Source: Trebonia sp. (GTDB taxonomy: Bacteria; Actinomycetota; Actinomycetes; Streptosporangiales; Streptosporangiaceae). From it: a stretch of DNA of 8,884 nt. The notes below the pieces were generated by a model. The model ran no database searches, was not told where the DNA came from, and worked only from the letters and a program-made list of their open reading frames with translations. The stretch covers positions 1 to 8,884 of the forward strand of contig JASHPP010000468.1 of NCBI GenBank assembly GCA_030038035.1. The letters are read 5' to 3'. Positions within the stretch are counted from its first letter, which is position 1. Each line of letters opens with the position of its first letter. This document shows positions 1 through 6,900 of the stretch, in pieces. Made by a program: the position numbers and the translations under genes.

Positions 1-92
1 AATAGGCTTGGCGTTGGGGGCCACACCGCCAGTGGGCGGCGCCGCCTGGGTCGCGACCTGACGGAGCGAGCGGGAACAACTGGCCGTTTGGT

Positions 93-122
93 TTGAGGAA
101 GCAGTGCCAACTCGGCTATTCT
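93..122 (+). promoter_or_regulatory. Candidate rpsT promoter (-35 TTGAGG, -10 TATTCT)
   Basis: TTGAGG at 93-98 and TATTCT at 117-122 are 18 bases apart. Each matches the housekeeping sigma consensus at four of six positions, and TATTCT fits the actinobacterial TAnnnT form. Transcription would start near 129, giving a leader of about 85 bases before the rpsT start. Judged by eye only. Confidence 0.4.
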
Positions 123-197
123 TCGTCTTCGCGCCCTCATGCTGCCGCTGCTGCGCGAGCAGACCGTTCCCTGGGCGGCCAAGCTGACTTAACCAAC

Positions 198-203
198 GAA
201 GGA
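198..203 (+). promoter_or_regulatory. Ribosome binding site fixing the rpsT GTG start
   Basis: GAAGGA sits 9 bases before the GTG at 213. It decides the start: the frame is open back to a TTG at 93, but only from GTG 213 does the protein match S20, and only there is a Shine-Dalgarno site well placed. Confidence 0.7.
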
Positions 204-212
204 CTTACACGC

Positions 213-482
213 GTGGCGAACATCAAGTCGCAGATCAAGCGCAACAAGCAGAACGAGAAGGCGCGCATGCGCAACAAGGCGATCAAGTCGGCGCTGCGCA
301 CGCACGTGCGCAAGTTCCGCGAGGCCGCCGACGCGGGCAACGTGGAGCAGGCTACCCTCGCGCTCCGCGTCGCCTCACGTCAGCTCGACAAGGCCGTGAG
401 CAAGGGCGTCATCCACAAGAACCAGGCCGCGAACCGCAAGTCCGCGATCGCCAAGCGCCTCGCCGAGCTCGAGCGGGCCTGA
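213..482 (+). CDS. rpsT: 30S ribosomal protein S20
   Basis: Encodes S20, a small primary rRNA-binding protein of the 30S subunit that binds 16S rRNA early in assembly. The product is 89 residues, close to the 87 of E. coli. It is very basic, begins [16 protein letters not shown] after the initiator, and carries the conserved C-terminal block [20 protein letters not shown] at about residues 64-83. The start is GTG with a good ribosome binding site; the 40 residues encoded upstream in the same frame do not resemble S20. E. coli rpsT also uses a non-ATG start (UUG), which is linked to its autoregulation, so a weak start here may matter, though that is inference. The gene is monocistronic and converges on holA, the usual arrangement in actinomycetes. 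Confidence 0.97.
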   Translation: MANIKSQIKRNKQNEKARMRNKAIKSALRTHVRKFREAADAGNVEQATLALRVASRQLDKAVSKGVIHKNQAANRKSAIAKRLAELERA

Positions 483-495
483 GGTCATCGCGCGG

Positions 496-516
496 GCGGG
501 TGCGGCTCACACCCGC
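496..516. terminator. Hairpin between convergent rpsT and holA
   Basis: GCGGGTG (496-502) and CACCCGC (510-516) form a perfect 7-bp GC-rich stem with a 7-base loop. It lies in the 39-base gap between the two stop codons and could serve both strands. There is no U-tract, which is common for actinobacterial terminators. Confidence 0.55.
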
Positions 517-521
517 AGCGG

Positions 522-1508
522 TCAGCGTACGGCGCGGTAGGCGACGATCCGCCTGACCGCCCGCTCCAGGGCGTAGGCGGGGCTGGTCCCCTCCCCCTTG
601 ACCTGGGCATCCGCCTCCGCGACTGCCTGCAGGGCGGGTGCCACGCCGTCCGGCTGCCAGCCGCGAAGCTGCTGCCGCACCCGGTCGATCTTCCAGGGCG
701 GCGCGCCCACCTCGGCGGCGAGCGTGGCGGTGCTCGTCCCCCGCGCCGCCCCGACCCGGCCGAGCAGCCGCACCCCCTGGGCGAGCGCGCTGTTGATGAG
801 GACAGGGGACACGCCGGTCGCGAGCGCCCAGCGCAGCTGTTCGAGCGCCTCGCTGAGCCGCCCCTCGACCGCGTGGTCGGCGACGCTGAAGCCGGTGGCC
901 TCGGCGCGGCCCCGGTAATACCGCGCCACGACGGCCTCGGTTATCCGCCCGTCGCTGTCCGACGCCAGCTGGTCCGCTGCCGACGCCAGCTCCCGCAGGT
1001 CAGAGCCGATCGCGTCGAGCAGCGCGCGCACCGCGCCTTCGTCGGCGGTCCGGCCGGCCCGCCTGAACTCGGTCCGCACGAAGTCGGTCCGCTCCGCGGC
1101 GCGCGTGAGCTTGGGGCACTCGAGCACCCGTGCTCCGGCCTTCGTCAGGTCGGTGACCAGCGCCTTGCCCTTGACGCCCCCGGAGTGCGTGACGACGAGC
1201 ACGACGTCAGGTGCGGGCGCGGCAGCGTATCGGGCAAGCTCAGCGGAGACCTCCTTGGCCGCGTCCTGCGCACCGCGGACGACCACCGCGCATCCGCCGC
1301 CGAAAAGCGACGGCGACGTCAGCTGCGTCAGCTCCCCCGGCGCGAGCGCGCTGGCCGCCACGTCGTGGACGTCTGCCCCGTCGTCACCGCTGCCCGCGAA
1401 GGCGGCGCGGGCGGCCGCGACCAGCTCCCGCACCGCCCGGTCGATCAGGAATTCCTCTTCGCCGACGACCAGCGTGACGGGCGCCTGCGTAGCCATGGCC
1501 GCAAGCAT
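522..1508 (-). CDS. holA: DNA polymerase III subunit delta
   Basis: Delta is the clamp-loader subunit that opens the beta sliding clamp and works with tau/gamma and delta-prime at the replication fork. The 328 residues are slightly longer than the roughly 316 I recall for the M. tuberculosis protein. Family features are the N-terminal VTLVVGEEEFLIDRAV (11-26), SPSLFGG (65-71), the YYRGRAEATGFSVAD block (197-211) at the start of the C-terminal domain, PPWKIDRVR (270-278), and VKGEGTSPAYALER (303-316). As usual for delta there is no working Walker A motif. The start is uncertain: ATG at 1508 and ATG four codons later (1496) are both possible, and neither has a strong Shine-Dalgarno site. The 3' end faces rpsT, which is normal, but the gene upstream is an amidohydrolase 45 bases away rather than comEC. 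It may be co-transcribed with it. Confidence 0.95.
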   Translation of the reverse strand: MLAAMATQAPVTLVVGEEEFLIDRAVRELVAAARAAFAGSGDDGADVHDVAASALAPGELTQLTSPSLFGGGCAVVVRGAQDAAKEVSAELARYAAAPAPDVVLVVTHSGGVKGKALVTDLTKAGARVLECPKLTRAAERTDFVRTEFRRAGRTADEGAVRALLDAIGSDLRELASAADQLASDSDGRITEAVVARYYRGRAEATGFSVADHAVEGRLSEALEQLRWALATGVSPVLINSALAQGVRLLGRVGAARGTSTATLAAEVGAPPWKIDRVRQQLRGWQPDGVAPALQAVAEADAQVKGEGTSPAYALERAVRRIVAYRAVR

Positions 1509-1527
1509 ACGCGCGAACCGGGACGAT

Positions 1528-1557
1528 CTCGCTGACCCGCGAGGCCGTCGGGGTCAG
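1528..1557 (-). terminator. Overlapping hairpins at the amidohydrolase stop
   Basis: Two mutually exclusive stems lie in the short gap before holA. CTGACCC (1532-1538) pairs with GGGTCAG (1551-1557), 7 bp with a 12-base loop, and includes the amidohydrolase stop codon. CTCGC (1528-1532) pairs with GCGAG (1539-1543), 5 bp. Either could weaken read-through into holA. There is no U-tract, so this is a weak call. Confidence 0.3.
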
Positions 1558-2765
1558 GAGCTGACCGGCTCGCCGCCGCGCCAGACGCGGCGGGGCTGCA
1601 GGCCGTAGCTCCAGGCGAACGCGCCCTCGTGGTCGGCGTCCCACAGCACGATGTCGGCGAGCCTGCCGCGGACCATCGCGCCCCGGTCGGGGGCGCGCAG
1701 CGCGTGCGCGCCGCCGAGGGTGGCCGCCCGCAGCGCCTCGGTGACGCTCATGCCCAGGTAGGACACGGCCAGCGCGATCACGAGCGGCATCGAGGTGATC
1801 CCGACGCCGCCTGGCGTGTGATCGGAACCGAGCGCGACCGCGACGCCCTTGTCGAGCAGCGACCGCACCGGGGGCCGGGCAGCGCGCTGCATGGCCGAGC
1901 CGGGGCAGATCACCGCGGCGACCCCGCCCCTGCCGAGCGCGGCGACGTCATCATCGGTGGCCGCGTTCAGCAGGTCGGCCGAGGCGCAGCCCATCTCCGC
2001 GGCGACCCGCGCCCCGCCCGTGTGGGTATTGCCGCAGGCGTGCACCCGGGGCAGCAGCCCCGAACGCCGGCCCGCGCTGAGAATCCAGCGGGCCTCGTCC
2101 TCGCTGAACCCGCCGTCCTCGCAGTTGACGTCCACGCTGTCCGCGCCGACCGCGGCCGCGTCCGCGCACCACGCGCTCACCGCGTCGATGTAGTCGCTGC
2201 GGCGCCCGAAGAACTCCGGGGCCACCGCGTGCGCGGCCAGGAAAGTCACGTGCACCCGCGGCATGCCTGGCTCGTTCTCGAGTGCGCGCAGCATCCGCAC
2301 GTCGGCGAGCTCGCCGTCCCTGGTCAGGTGGTAACCGGTCTTGGCCTCGATCGTCGTGGTCCCCGACTGCAGCCAGGAGGCCAGCCGCTCGCGCACGTTG
2401 TTGCACAAGGTCCACGGGTCGGTTCCCCTGGTCACCGTGACCGTGGAGGACACCCCGCCGCCCGCGGCCGTGATCTCCGCGTCGGACAGGCCGCTGGAGC
2501 GCATCGCGAGCTCGGCATACCGGTTGCCCGCGTAGACCGGATGGGTGTGCGCGTCGATCAGGCCCGGGGTGACAAGCCCGCCGCCCAGGTTCTCCACGAG
2601 GTCGACGTCGACGATGTCGCGGACGACGCCAGGGACGCTGCGCGGCAGTTCCGCGGAGGGGCCGACCCAGGCGATGCGCTCGTCAGACGTCAGGATGGCG
2701 GCGTTGCTCAGGATCTCCGACCCGGTCCACAGCCGACCGATGTTGGTCAGCAAACGGGCGGTCAC
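1554..2765 (-). CDS. Imidazolonepropionase-like amidohydrolase (HutI family, altered active site)
   Basis: A metal-dependent amidohydrolase of the imidazolonepropionase type. HutI opens the ring of imidazolone propionate to formiminoglutamate in histidine breakdown. The 403 residues match HutI length. The GTG at 2763-2765 begins VTARLLTNIGRLWTG, the usual HutI opening; the frame is open to 3083 but the extra residues look non-coding. Metal ligands are present: His73 and His75 (HTHPVYAGNR), His242 and Asp315 (SDHTPGG). Arg82, Tyr145 (KTGYHL) and His179 (AAHAVAPEF) match substrate-contact positions. Two expected residues are not: the SADH histidine is Leu265 (SADLL), and the position of Glu252 in the B. 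subtilis enzyme is Gly245 (HACGN). There are no hutH, hutU or other histidine genes nearby. It may be a diverged HutI, an enzyme with another cyclic amide substrate, or inactive. The fold is sure; the substrate is not. Confidence 0.8.
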   Translation of the reverse strand: MTARLLTNIGRLWTGSEILSNAAILTSDERIAWVGPSAELPRSVPGVVRDIVDVDLVENLGGGLVTPGLIDAHTHPVYAGNRYAELAMRSSGLSDAEITAAGGGVSSTVTVTRGTDPWTLCNNVRERLASWLQSGTTTIEAKTGYHLTRDGELADVRMLRALENEPGMPRVHVTFLAAHAVAPEFFGRRSDYIDAVSAWCADAAAVGADSVDVNCEDGGFSEDEARWILSAGRRSGLLPRVHACGNTHTGGARVAAEMGCASADLLNAATDDDVAALGRGGVAAVICPGSAMQRAARPPVRSLLDKGVAVALGSDHTPGGVGITSMPLVIALAVSYLGMSVTEALRAATLGGAHALRAPDRGAMVRGRLADIVLWDADHEGAFAWSYGLQPRRVWRGGEPVSS

Positions 2766-2815
2766 GAGCGCGTCCCGGCATGCCGGGAACCACGCGAGTC
2801 GGTTCCACCCACCAT
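2762..2815 (-). CDS. Possible 17-residue upstream ORF overlapping the amidohydrolase start
   Basis: ATG at 2813-2815 reads MVGGTDSRGSRHAGTRS and stops at TGA 2762-2764, overlapping the amidohydrolase GTG as GTGA. An AGGTGG site lies 6 bases before its ATG, better than the site of the downstream gene. It could couple translation of the amidohydrolase. The peptide resembles nothing I know, and such an overlap can arise by chance in GC-rich DNA. Confidence 0.25.
   Translation of the reverse strand: MVGGTDSRGSRHAGTRS
2773..2788. repeat. Perfect 16-bp palindrome just before the amidohydrolase start
   Basis: TCCCGGCATGCCGGGA reads the same on both strands. It ends 7 bases from the GTG start, covering where that gene's ribosome binding site should be. 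It could be a protein operator or, as RNA, part of a structure hiding the start. A second inverted pair, GGAACC (2786-2791) and GGTTCC (2801-2806), overlaps it. Confidence 0.5.
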
Positions 2816-2896
2816 GATCGGCCACCTGCCATGCTGTGTAGACGTCGGCGTTGACCGTGCTTAGCTGGTACTGCGAACGGCACGCTCGCGTCATTG

Positions 2897-2908
2897 GCAA
2901 CGCGTTGC
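2897..2908. repeat. Perfect 12-bp palindrome upstream of the amidohydrolase
   Basis: GCAACGCGTTGC is a perfect dyad, placed about 20-30 bases downstream of the transcription start predicted from the promoter at 2934-2963. That is a typical repressor-operator position. The centre is GC rather than the CG of LacI/PurR-type sites, so I do not assign a regulator family. Confidence 0.4.
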
Positions 2909-2933
2909 GCGCGTCCCACATATCGGTTCCGTT

Positions 2934-2963
2934 ACGGTATTGCACCGAGCCGGTTGGATACAA
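2934..2963 (-). promoter_or_regulatory. Candidate amidohydrolase promoter (-35 TTGTAT, -10 TACCGT)
   Basis: Read on the - strand, TTGTAT (2958-2963) and TACCGT (2934-2939) are separated by 18 bases. The -10 fits TAnnnT; the -35 is weak. Transcription would start near 2927 and leave a leader of about 160 bases containing both palindromes and the small ORF. The gap from 2766 to 3027 shows no other gene. Confidence 0.3.
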
Positions 2964-3027
2964 GACCCTCGGACGAATGCTGAGCCAACCCACAGCAATG
3001 CCACGCCGACGATCCGTGAACACGGGA

Positions 3028-4428
3028 TTACGGCGTGTATTGCTCCAGCTCAGCCGCCAGGTCCAGCGGGACGCGTGCCTCAAGAAGAGTGCCGTCTGGG
3101 CCGTGCTCCGCGCGGGTCACCTCTCCCGCGGCGTGCGCACGGGCCACCAGGTCACCGCGACTGTACGGCACGCTCGCCCGGACCGTGCGGTCGCGGACCG
3201 GCAGCGCCTCGTCAATCGCGGCGCGCAGCTCGCCCAGGCCCTCCCCTGTCTTCGCGGAGACGGGCACCGAGCCGCGCTCGCGCAACTGCAGCGCCTCGAC
3301 CATCACCGGGTCCGCGGCGTCGATCTTGTTGATCACCACGAGCTCGGCCACCTCGCCGGCGCCGACCTCGGCGAGGACACCGCGCACCGCAGCGAGCTGC
3401 GCCTGCGGGTCGGCGTCCGAGCCGTCCACCACGTGCAGGATCAGGTCGGCCTGCGCGGACTCCTCCAGCGTCGAGCGGAACGCGTCCACGAGCTGGTGCG
3501 GCAGGTGCCGCACGAACCCGACCGTGTCGGTGAGCGTGAACGGCCGCCCGGACGGCGTCTTCGCCTTGCGCACCGACGGGTCCAGGGTCGCGAACAGGGC
3601 GTCCTCCACCAGCACCCCGGCACCGGTCAGCGCGTTGAGCAGGCTCGACTTCCCCGCGTTGGTGTACCCGGCGATCACGACGGAGGGCACGGCGTTGCGG
3701 CGCCGCCGACCGCGCTGCACCTGGCGCCCGGTGGCCATCTCGGCGATTTCGCCGCGCAGCTTGGAGATCCGCGTGCGGATCCGCCGCCGGTCGGTCTCGA
3801 TCTTGGTCTCGCCGGGACCGCGGGTCCCGATGCCCCCGCCGCCGGCCACCCGGCCGCCGGCCTGCCGGGACAGCGACTCGCCCCAGCCGCGCAGCCTCGG
3901 CAGCATGTACTGCAGCTGCGCCAGCTCCACCTGGGCCTTGCCCTCGCGGCTCTTCGCGTGCTGGGCGAAGATGTCCAGGATCAGCGCGGTCCGGTCGATC
4001 ACCTTGACCTTGACCACGCTCTCCAGGCGGCGCAGCTGGCTGGGGCTGAGCTCGCCATCGCAGATCACCGTGTCGGCGTCGGTGGCGGCGACGATCCCGG
4101 CCAGCTCGACGGCCTTGCCGGCCCCGACGTAGGTGGCGGGATCCAAGCGACCGCGCCGCTGGATCAGCGCGTCGAGCACGACCGACCCCGCCGTCTCCGC
4201 GAGCCGGCTCAGTTCGCGCATCGAGTTCTCCGCGGTGGTCAGCGTGCCGTCAGACCAGACGCCGATCAGCACGACCCGCTCAAGGCGCAGGGCGCGGTAC
4301 TCGACTTCGGTTACATCGGTGAGTTCGGTGGAGAGCCCCGCCACGCGGCGCAGCGCGTGCCTGTCCTCCAGGTCAAGCTCCCCGGTCGCGGCGGACATCT
4401 CGGTCCGCTCGCCGAAGGCTGTCGTCAT
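3028..4428 (-). CDS. hflX: Ribosome-splitting GTPase HflX
   Basis: HflX is a GTPase that binds the 50S subunit and splits stalled 70S ribosomes in stress; in mycobacteria and Listeria, members also give macrolide or lincosamide tolerance. The 466 residues are normal for actinobacteria. An N-terminal nucleotide-binding domain (about 50-160) is followed by a helical linker holding GIGTRGPGETKIETDRRRIR (200-219). The G domain has G1 GYTNAGKSS (254-262), a G2 threonine near 281 (FATLDP), G3 DTVGF (301-305), G4 NKID (367-370) and G5 SAKTG (391-395). All motifs are intact. The ATG at 4426-4428 has GGAGAA immediately upstream (4431-4436), close but usable; a second ATG at codon 11 is less likely. 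The gene lies 105 bases behind the HelR-like helicase on the same strand. The dapF and lexA neighbours often seen near actinobacterial hflX are absent. Confidence 0.96.
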   Translation of the reverse strand: MTTAFGERTEMSAATGELDLEDRHALRRVAGLSTELTDVTEVEYRALRLERVVLIGVWSDGTLTTAENSMRELSRLAETAGSVVLDALIQRRGRLDPATYVGAGKAVELAGIVAATDADTVICDGELSPSQLRRLESVVKVKVIDRTALILDIFAQHAKSREGKAQVELAQLQYMLPRLRGWGESLSRQAGGRVAGGGGIGTRGPGETKIETDRRRIRTRISKLRGEIAEMATGRQVQRGRRRRNAVPSVVIAGYTNAGKSSLLNALTGAGVLVEDALFATLDPSVRKAKTPSGRPFTLTDTVGFVRHLPHQLVDAFRSTLEESAQADLILHVVDGSDADPQAQLAAVRGVLAEVGAGEVAELVVINKIDAADPVMVEALQLRERGSVPVSAKTGEGLGELRAAIDEALPVRDRTVRASVPYSRGDLVARAHAAGEVTRAEHGPDGTLLEARVPLDLAAELEQYTP

Positions 4429-4469
4429 CGTTCTCCAAGCTTTCGCCGTCTCCCCGATGGTGCCATCAT
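4425..4469 (-). CDS. Possible 14-residue leader ORF overlapping the hflX start
   Basis: ATG at 4467-4469 reads MMAPSGRRRKLGER and ends at TGA 4425-4427, overlapping the hflX ATG as ATGA. Its start lies at the loop and arm of the hairpin at 4451-4475. Its Shine-Dalgarno candidate (AGGTGA, about 12 bases upstream) is weak. The run of arginines and lysine near the end would make it sensitive to slow ribosomes, which is suggestive for a gene that rescues stalled ribosomes. Chance is a real alternative. Confidence 0.25.
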   Translation of the reverse strand: MMAPSGRRRKLGER

Positions 4470-4475
4470 CGGGGA
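4451..4475 (-). terminator. 9-bp hairpin between the helicase and hflX
   Basis: TCCCCGATG (4451-4459) and CATCGGGGA (4467-4475) form a perfect 9-bp stem with a 7-base loop. It lies 58 bases past the helicase stop and 22 bases before the hflX start. No U-tract follows on the - strand. It may end helicase transcripts in part, or act as a control element in the hflX leader. Confidence 0.5.
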
Positions 4476-4533
4476 ATCACGTCACCTGAATAACAACCCG
4501 CGGGCCGCGGATGTGCCCTCGCCCGGCCGACCG

Positions 4534-6882
4534 CTAGCTTTCCAGCGAGCGCAGGGGGGCGGGCAGGTCGCCCTCGTGGACGACCGTGAGGCGGTGGGTG
4601 GCCCGGGTGATCGCGACGTAGAGGTCGCGGCCGCCGTTGCGGGACTGCGCGATGACGCCGACCGGGTCGGCGAGCACCACCTGGTCGAACTCGAGCCCCT
4701 TCGCCTGGGACACCGTCAGCAGCGCCGCCGGCGAGTCGAGCGACTCGGGCCGGTCGCCGCGGATCGCCTCGGGGACGGCCGCCGCGAGCTCCGCGACCCG
4801 GGCGTCGGGGACGATGACCGCCAGGCGTCCGCCGTCGGGGGCCGCCGCGGCGAGTTCGGCCAGGCCGGCGCGGACAATTTCCGCGACGCAGGTGGCCAGG
4901 GGCGTACGCGGGGCTCCCGAGCCGGCTGAGGCAAGGACGCGGACGGCGCTGGGCGGGACGCCTTCGATACGGACCGAGTCGGGCGGGCGCTCGCCGGGTG
5001 CGGCGGCGGCGAGCACCTCCGCCGCGACGGCCATGATCTCCGCCGGGGTGCGGTAGTTGACGGTCAGCCGCTCCTCGCGCCAGCGGCCGTGCAGCAGCGG
5101 GTCGAGCATCTCCTGCCACGACCGCGCGCCGGCGGGCGAGCCGGTCTGCGCGACGTCGCCCACCACGGTCAGCGAGCGCGCCGGGTTGCGGCGCAGCACC
5201 ATCCGCCAGGCCATCGCGGACAGCTCCTGCGCCTCGTCGACGATCACGTGGCCGTAGGCCCAGGAGCGGTCGGCCGCGGCGCGGTCGGCCGTGGACAGGA
5301 CCGGGCCGGAGTCCCTGTTCCAGGCCGCCAGCGTCTCCGCGTCCACCATGCCAAGCTCGTCGATGCCGGTGATCGTCAGCACCTCCCTGGCGTACTTCGC
5401 CTCGAGGCGGCGCTCGCGCTGCGCCGCGCGGCGCGCGGCCCGCTGCGCCGAATCGTCCGCGCCGAGCAGCTCCGCGGCCTCATCGAGCAGCGGGACGTCC
5501 GCCACCGTCCAGGCGGAAGGGCGGTCGCGGCGCAAGAGCACGGATCGTTCGGGATAGGAAAAACAGGAAGCGGCGGCGTGCAGTGCACCTTCCTCGGACA
5601 GCAGGCCGGCGAGCACCTGTTGCGGCGTCAGCTCCGGCCACAGCGCGTCGAGGGCCGCGCGGACCCCCGGCTCGTCCCACAGTCGGGCGCGGGCGTCGGG
5701 CAGGTCCTCGTCCTCCAGCGGACGGTCGAGCAGGCGTGCCTCGTTGCGGGCGAGCTCGGTGAGCAGCTCCGTGACGAACAGCTTGCGCGCGACGTTGTGG
5801 GGCTTGCGCAGCGCGCGGGCGCGGTCGCGGGCGCGCAGGATCGCGTTCCTTGGCAGCGGGACCGGCACGCCGTCGGCGTCGACGGCGAGGTCGGTCTTCG
5901 GGATGCGCTGGCGGTTGCGCACGGCCTTGCGCAGCACCTCGGCCATCCGCTCGTCGCCCTTGACGACCGCGGCGGGGTCGGCGGTGTCGGTCGCCTGCAC
6001 GCCTGGGAACAGCTCGCCGAGGGTCCTGAGCACGACGTCCGTCTCGCCGAGCGACGGCAGTACCTGGCTGATGTAGCGGAGGAAGGTGGCGTTCGGGCCG
6101 ACGACCAGGATGCCGCGGCGCTCCAGCGCGCGGCGGTGCGTGTAGAGCAGGTACGCGGCGCGGTGCAGTGCGGCCACCGTCTTGCCGGTGCCGGGGCCGC
6201 CCTGGACGACGAGGACGCCGGCGAGGTCGGAGCGGATGACCCGGTCCTGTTCCCGCTGGATGGTCGCCACCACGTCCGACATGCGGCCGGTGCGGGCGGA
6301 GCTGACCGCGGCGATCAGCGCCGCCTCGCCGGACAGGCCACGGCGGTCGGTGTCGGTGAGCTGGTCGAGATCGAACACCTCGTCGTCGACGCCGGTGACG
6401 TGCCTGTTGCGCGTGTAGATGTGGCGCCGCCTGATCAGGCCCGCCGGGCTGCCCGGGGTCGCGGCGTAGAAGGGGCGCGCCGCCGGGGCGCGCCAGTCGA
6501 TCAGCTTCAGCTCGTAGTCGTCGTCGCGCAGGCCGATCCGGCCGATGTACAGCGTGACCTGGTTCTCGTCGTCGGTGCGGCCGAAGCACAGCCCGCGTTC
6601 TGTGTTGTTGAGCTGGGTGAGGCGCCTTTCGTATTCGGCGGCCGAGACGTCGCGCTCCAGGCGCGCCTGGTGGGTGCCGCCCGGGCCGCCGTGGGCGCGG
6701 ATGCGGTTCAGCGCGGCCTCGCTCCGCTCGCGCGCCCGGTCGAGAAGGGCGTACAGCATCGTCACGTACGCCTGCTCGTCCTGAAGCGACGAGGCGCGGG
6801 GGGTGCCTGCGGCGCCGCGGTGGCCGGCCGCGGCGCTGGATACGGGGTCCGCGGGCCCGGCGTCCGTTTGACGGAAAACCAT
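4534..6882 (-). CDS. helR: HelD-family RNA polymerase recycling helicase (class II, HelR-like)
   Basis: A UvrD/Rep-like superfamily 1 ATPase that binds RNA polymerase rather than unwinding DNA. HelD proteins push arms into the secondary and primary channels to free stalled polymerase; actinobacterial class II members (HelR) also displace rifamycins and give tolerance. With the start used here (782 residues) the order is: N-terminal coiled-coil arm (about 35-100, from EQAYVTMLYALLDRARE); DWRAPAARPFY (129-139); Walker A GGPGTGKT (228-235); a helical insertion (about 300-540) that should include the primary-channel loop; VIVDEAQEL (546-554); VVGDVAQTG (573-581); VNYRTPAEI (608-616); TVSQAKGLEFDQVVL (723-737); and YVAITRATHRL (755-765). 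All ATPase motifs are intact. I chose ATG 6880-6882, with GGGAG 12 bases upstream. The frame opens at ATG 6921, but those 13 codons are AT-rich and contain an inverted repeat, so they look like leader. The rifamycin role is by family. Confidence 0.9.
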   Translation of the reverse strand: MVFRQTDAGPADPVSSAAAGHRGAAGTPRASSLQDEQAYVTMLYALLDRARERSEAALNRIRAHGGPGGTHQARLERDVSAAEYERRLTQLNNTERGLCFGRTDDENQVTLYIGRIGLRDDDYELKLIDWRAPAARPFYAATPGSPAGLIRRRHIYTRNRHVTGVDDEVFDLDQLTDTDRRGLSGEAALIAAVSSARTGRMSDVVATIQREQDRVIRSDLAGVLVVQGGPGTGKTVAALHRAAYLLYTHRRALERRGILVVGPNATFLRYISQVLPSLGETDVVLRTLGELFPGVQATDTADPAAVVKGDERMAEVLRKAVRNRQRIPKTDLAVDADGVPVPLPRNAILRARDRARALRKPHNVARKLFVTELLTELARNEARLLDRPLEDEDLPDARARLWDEPGVRAALDALWPELTPQQVLAGLLSEEGALHAAASCFSYPERSVLLRRDRPSAWTVADVPLLDEAAELLGADDSAQRAARRAAQRERRLEAKYAREVLTITGIDELGMVDAETLAAWNRDSGPVLSTADRAAADRSWAYGHVIVDEAQELSAMAWRMVLRRNPARSLTVVGDVAQTGSPAGARSWQEMLDPLLHGRWREERLTVNYRTPAEIMAVAAEVLAAAAPGERPPDSVRIEGVPPSAVRVLASAGSGAPRTPLATCVAEIVRAGLAELAAAAPDGGRLAVIVPDARVAELAAAVPEAIRGDRPESLDSPAALLTVSQAKGLEFDQVVLADPVGVIAQSRNGGRDLYVAITRATHRLTVVHEGDLPAPLRSLES

Positions 6883-6900
6883 ATTTTTGGTATGCTCCCG

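Larger units (their letters stand above)
1..212. other. Non-coding leader region upstream of rpsT
   Basis: I see no convincing gene here. A + frame from base 2 runs to a TGA at 59-61, giving a short stretch ending GGAAWVAT that resembles no protein I recognise. It could be the tail of a gene entering from the left or chance. In many actinomycetes rpsT is divergent from lepA; if so here, lepA would lie to the left on the - strand and this would be the shared promoter region. The right half holds the rpsT promoter candidate and a 5-bp hairpin (CTGCT at 148-152, AGCAG at 158-162). Confidence 0.5.

Noticed and set aside
139..192. 17-codon ORF ([17 protein letters not shown]) in the rpsT leader
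   Set aside because: No Shine-Dalgarno site before its ATG, and its start would be only about 10 bases from the predicted transcription start.
2897..2908. LacI/PurR-type operator
   Set aside because: The dyad centre is GC instead of the conserved CG of that family, so it is reported only as a palindrome.
2851..4929. Very long + strand open frame (692 codons) opposite the amidohydrolase, hflX and helicase end
   Set aside because: It spans three genes on the other strand, is rich in Arg, Ala, Gly and Pro with no recognisable domain, and is a GC-bias shadow of well-supported genes.
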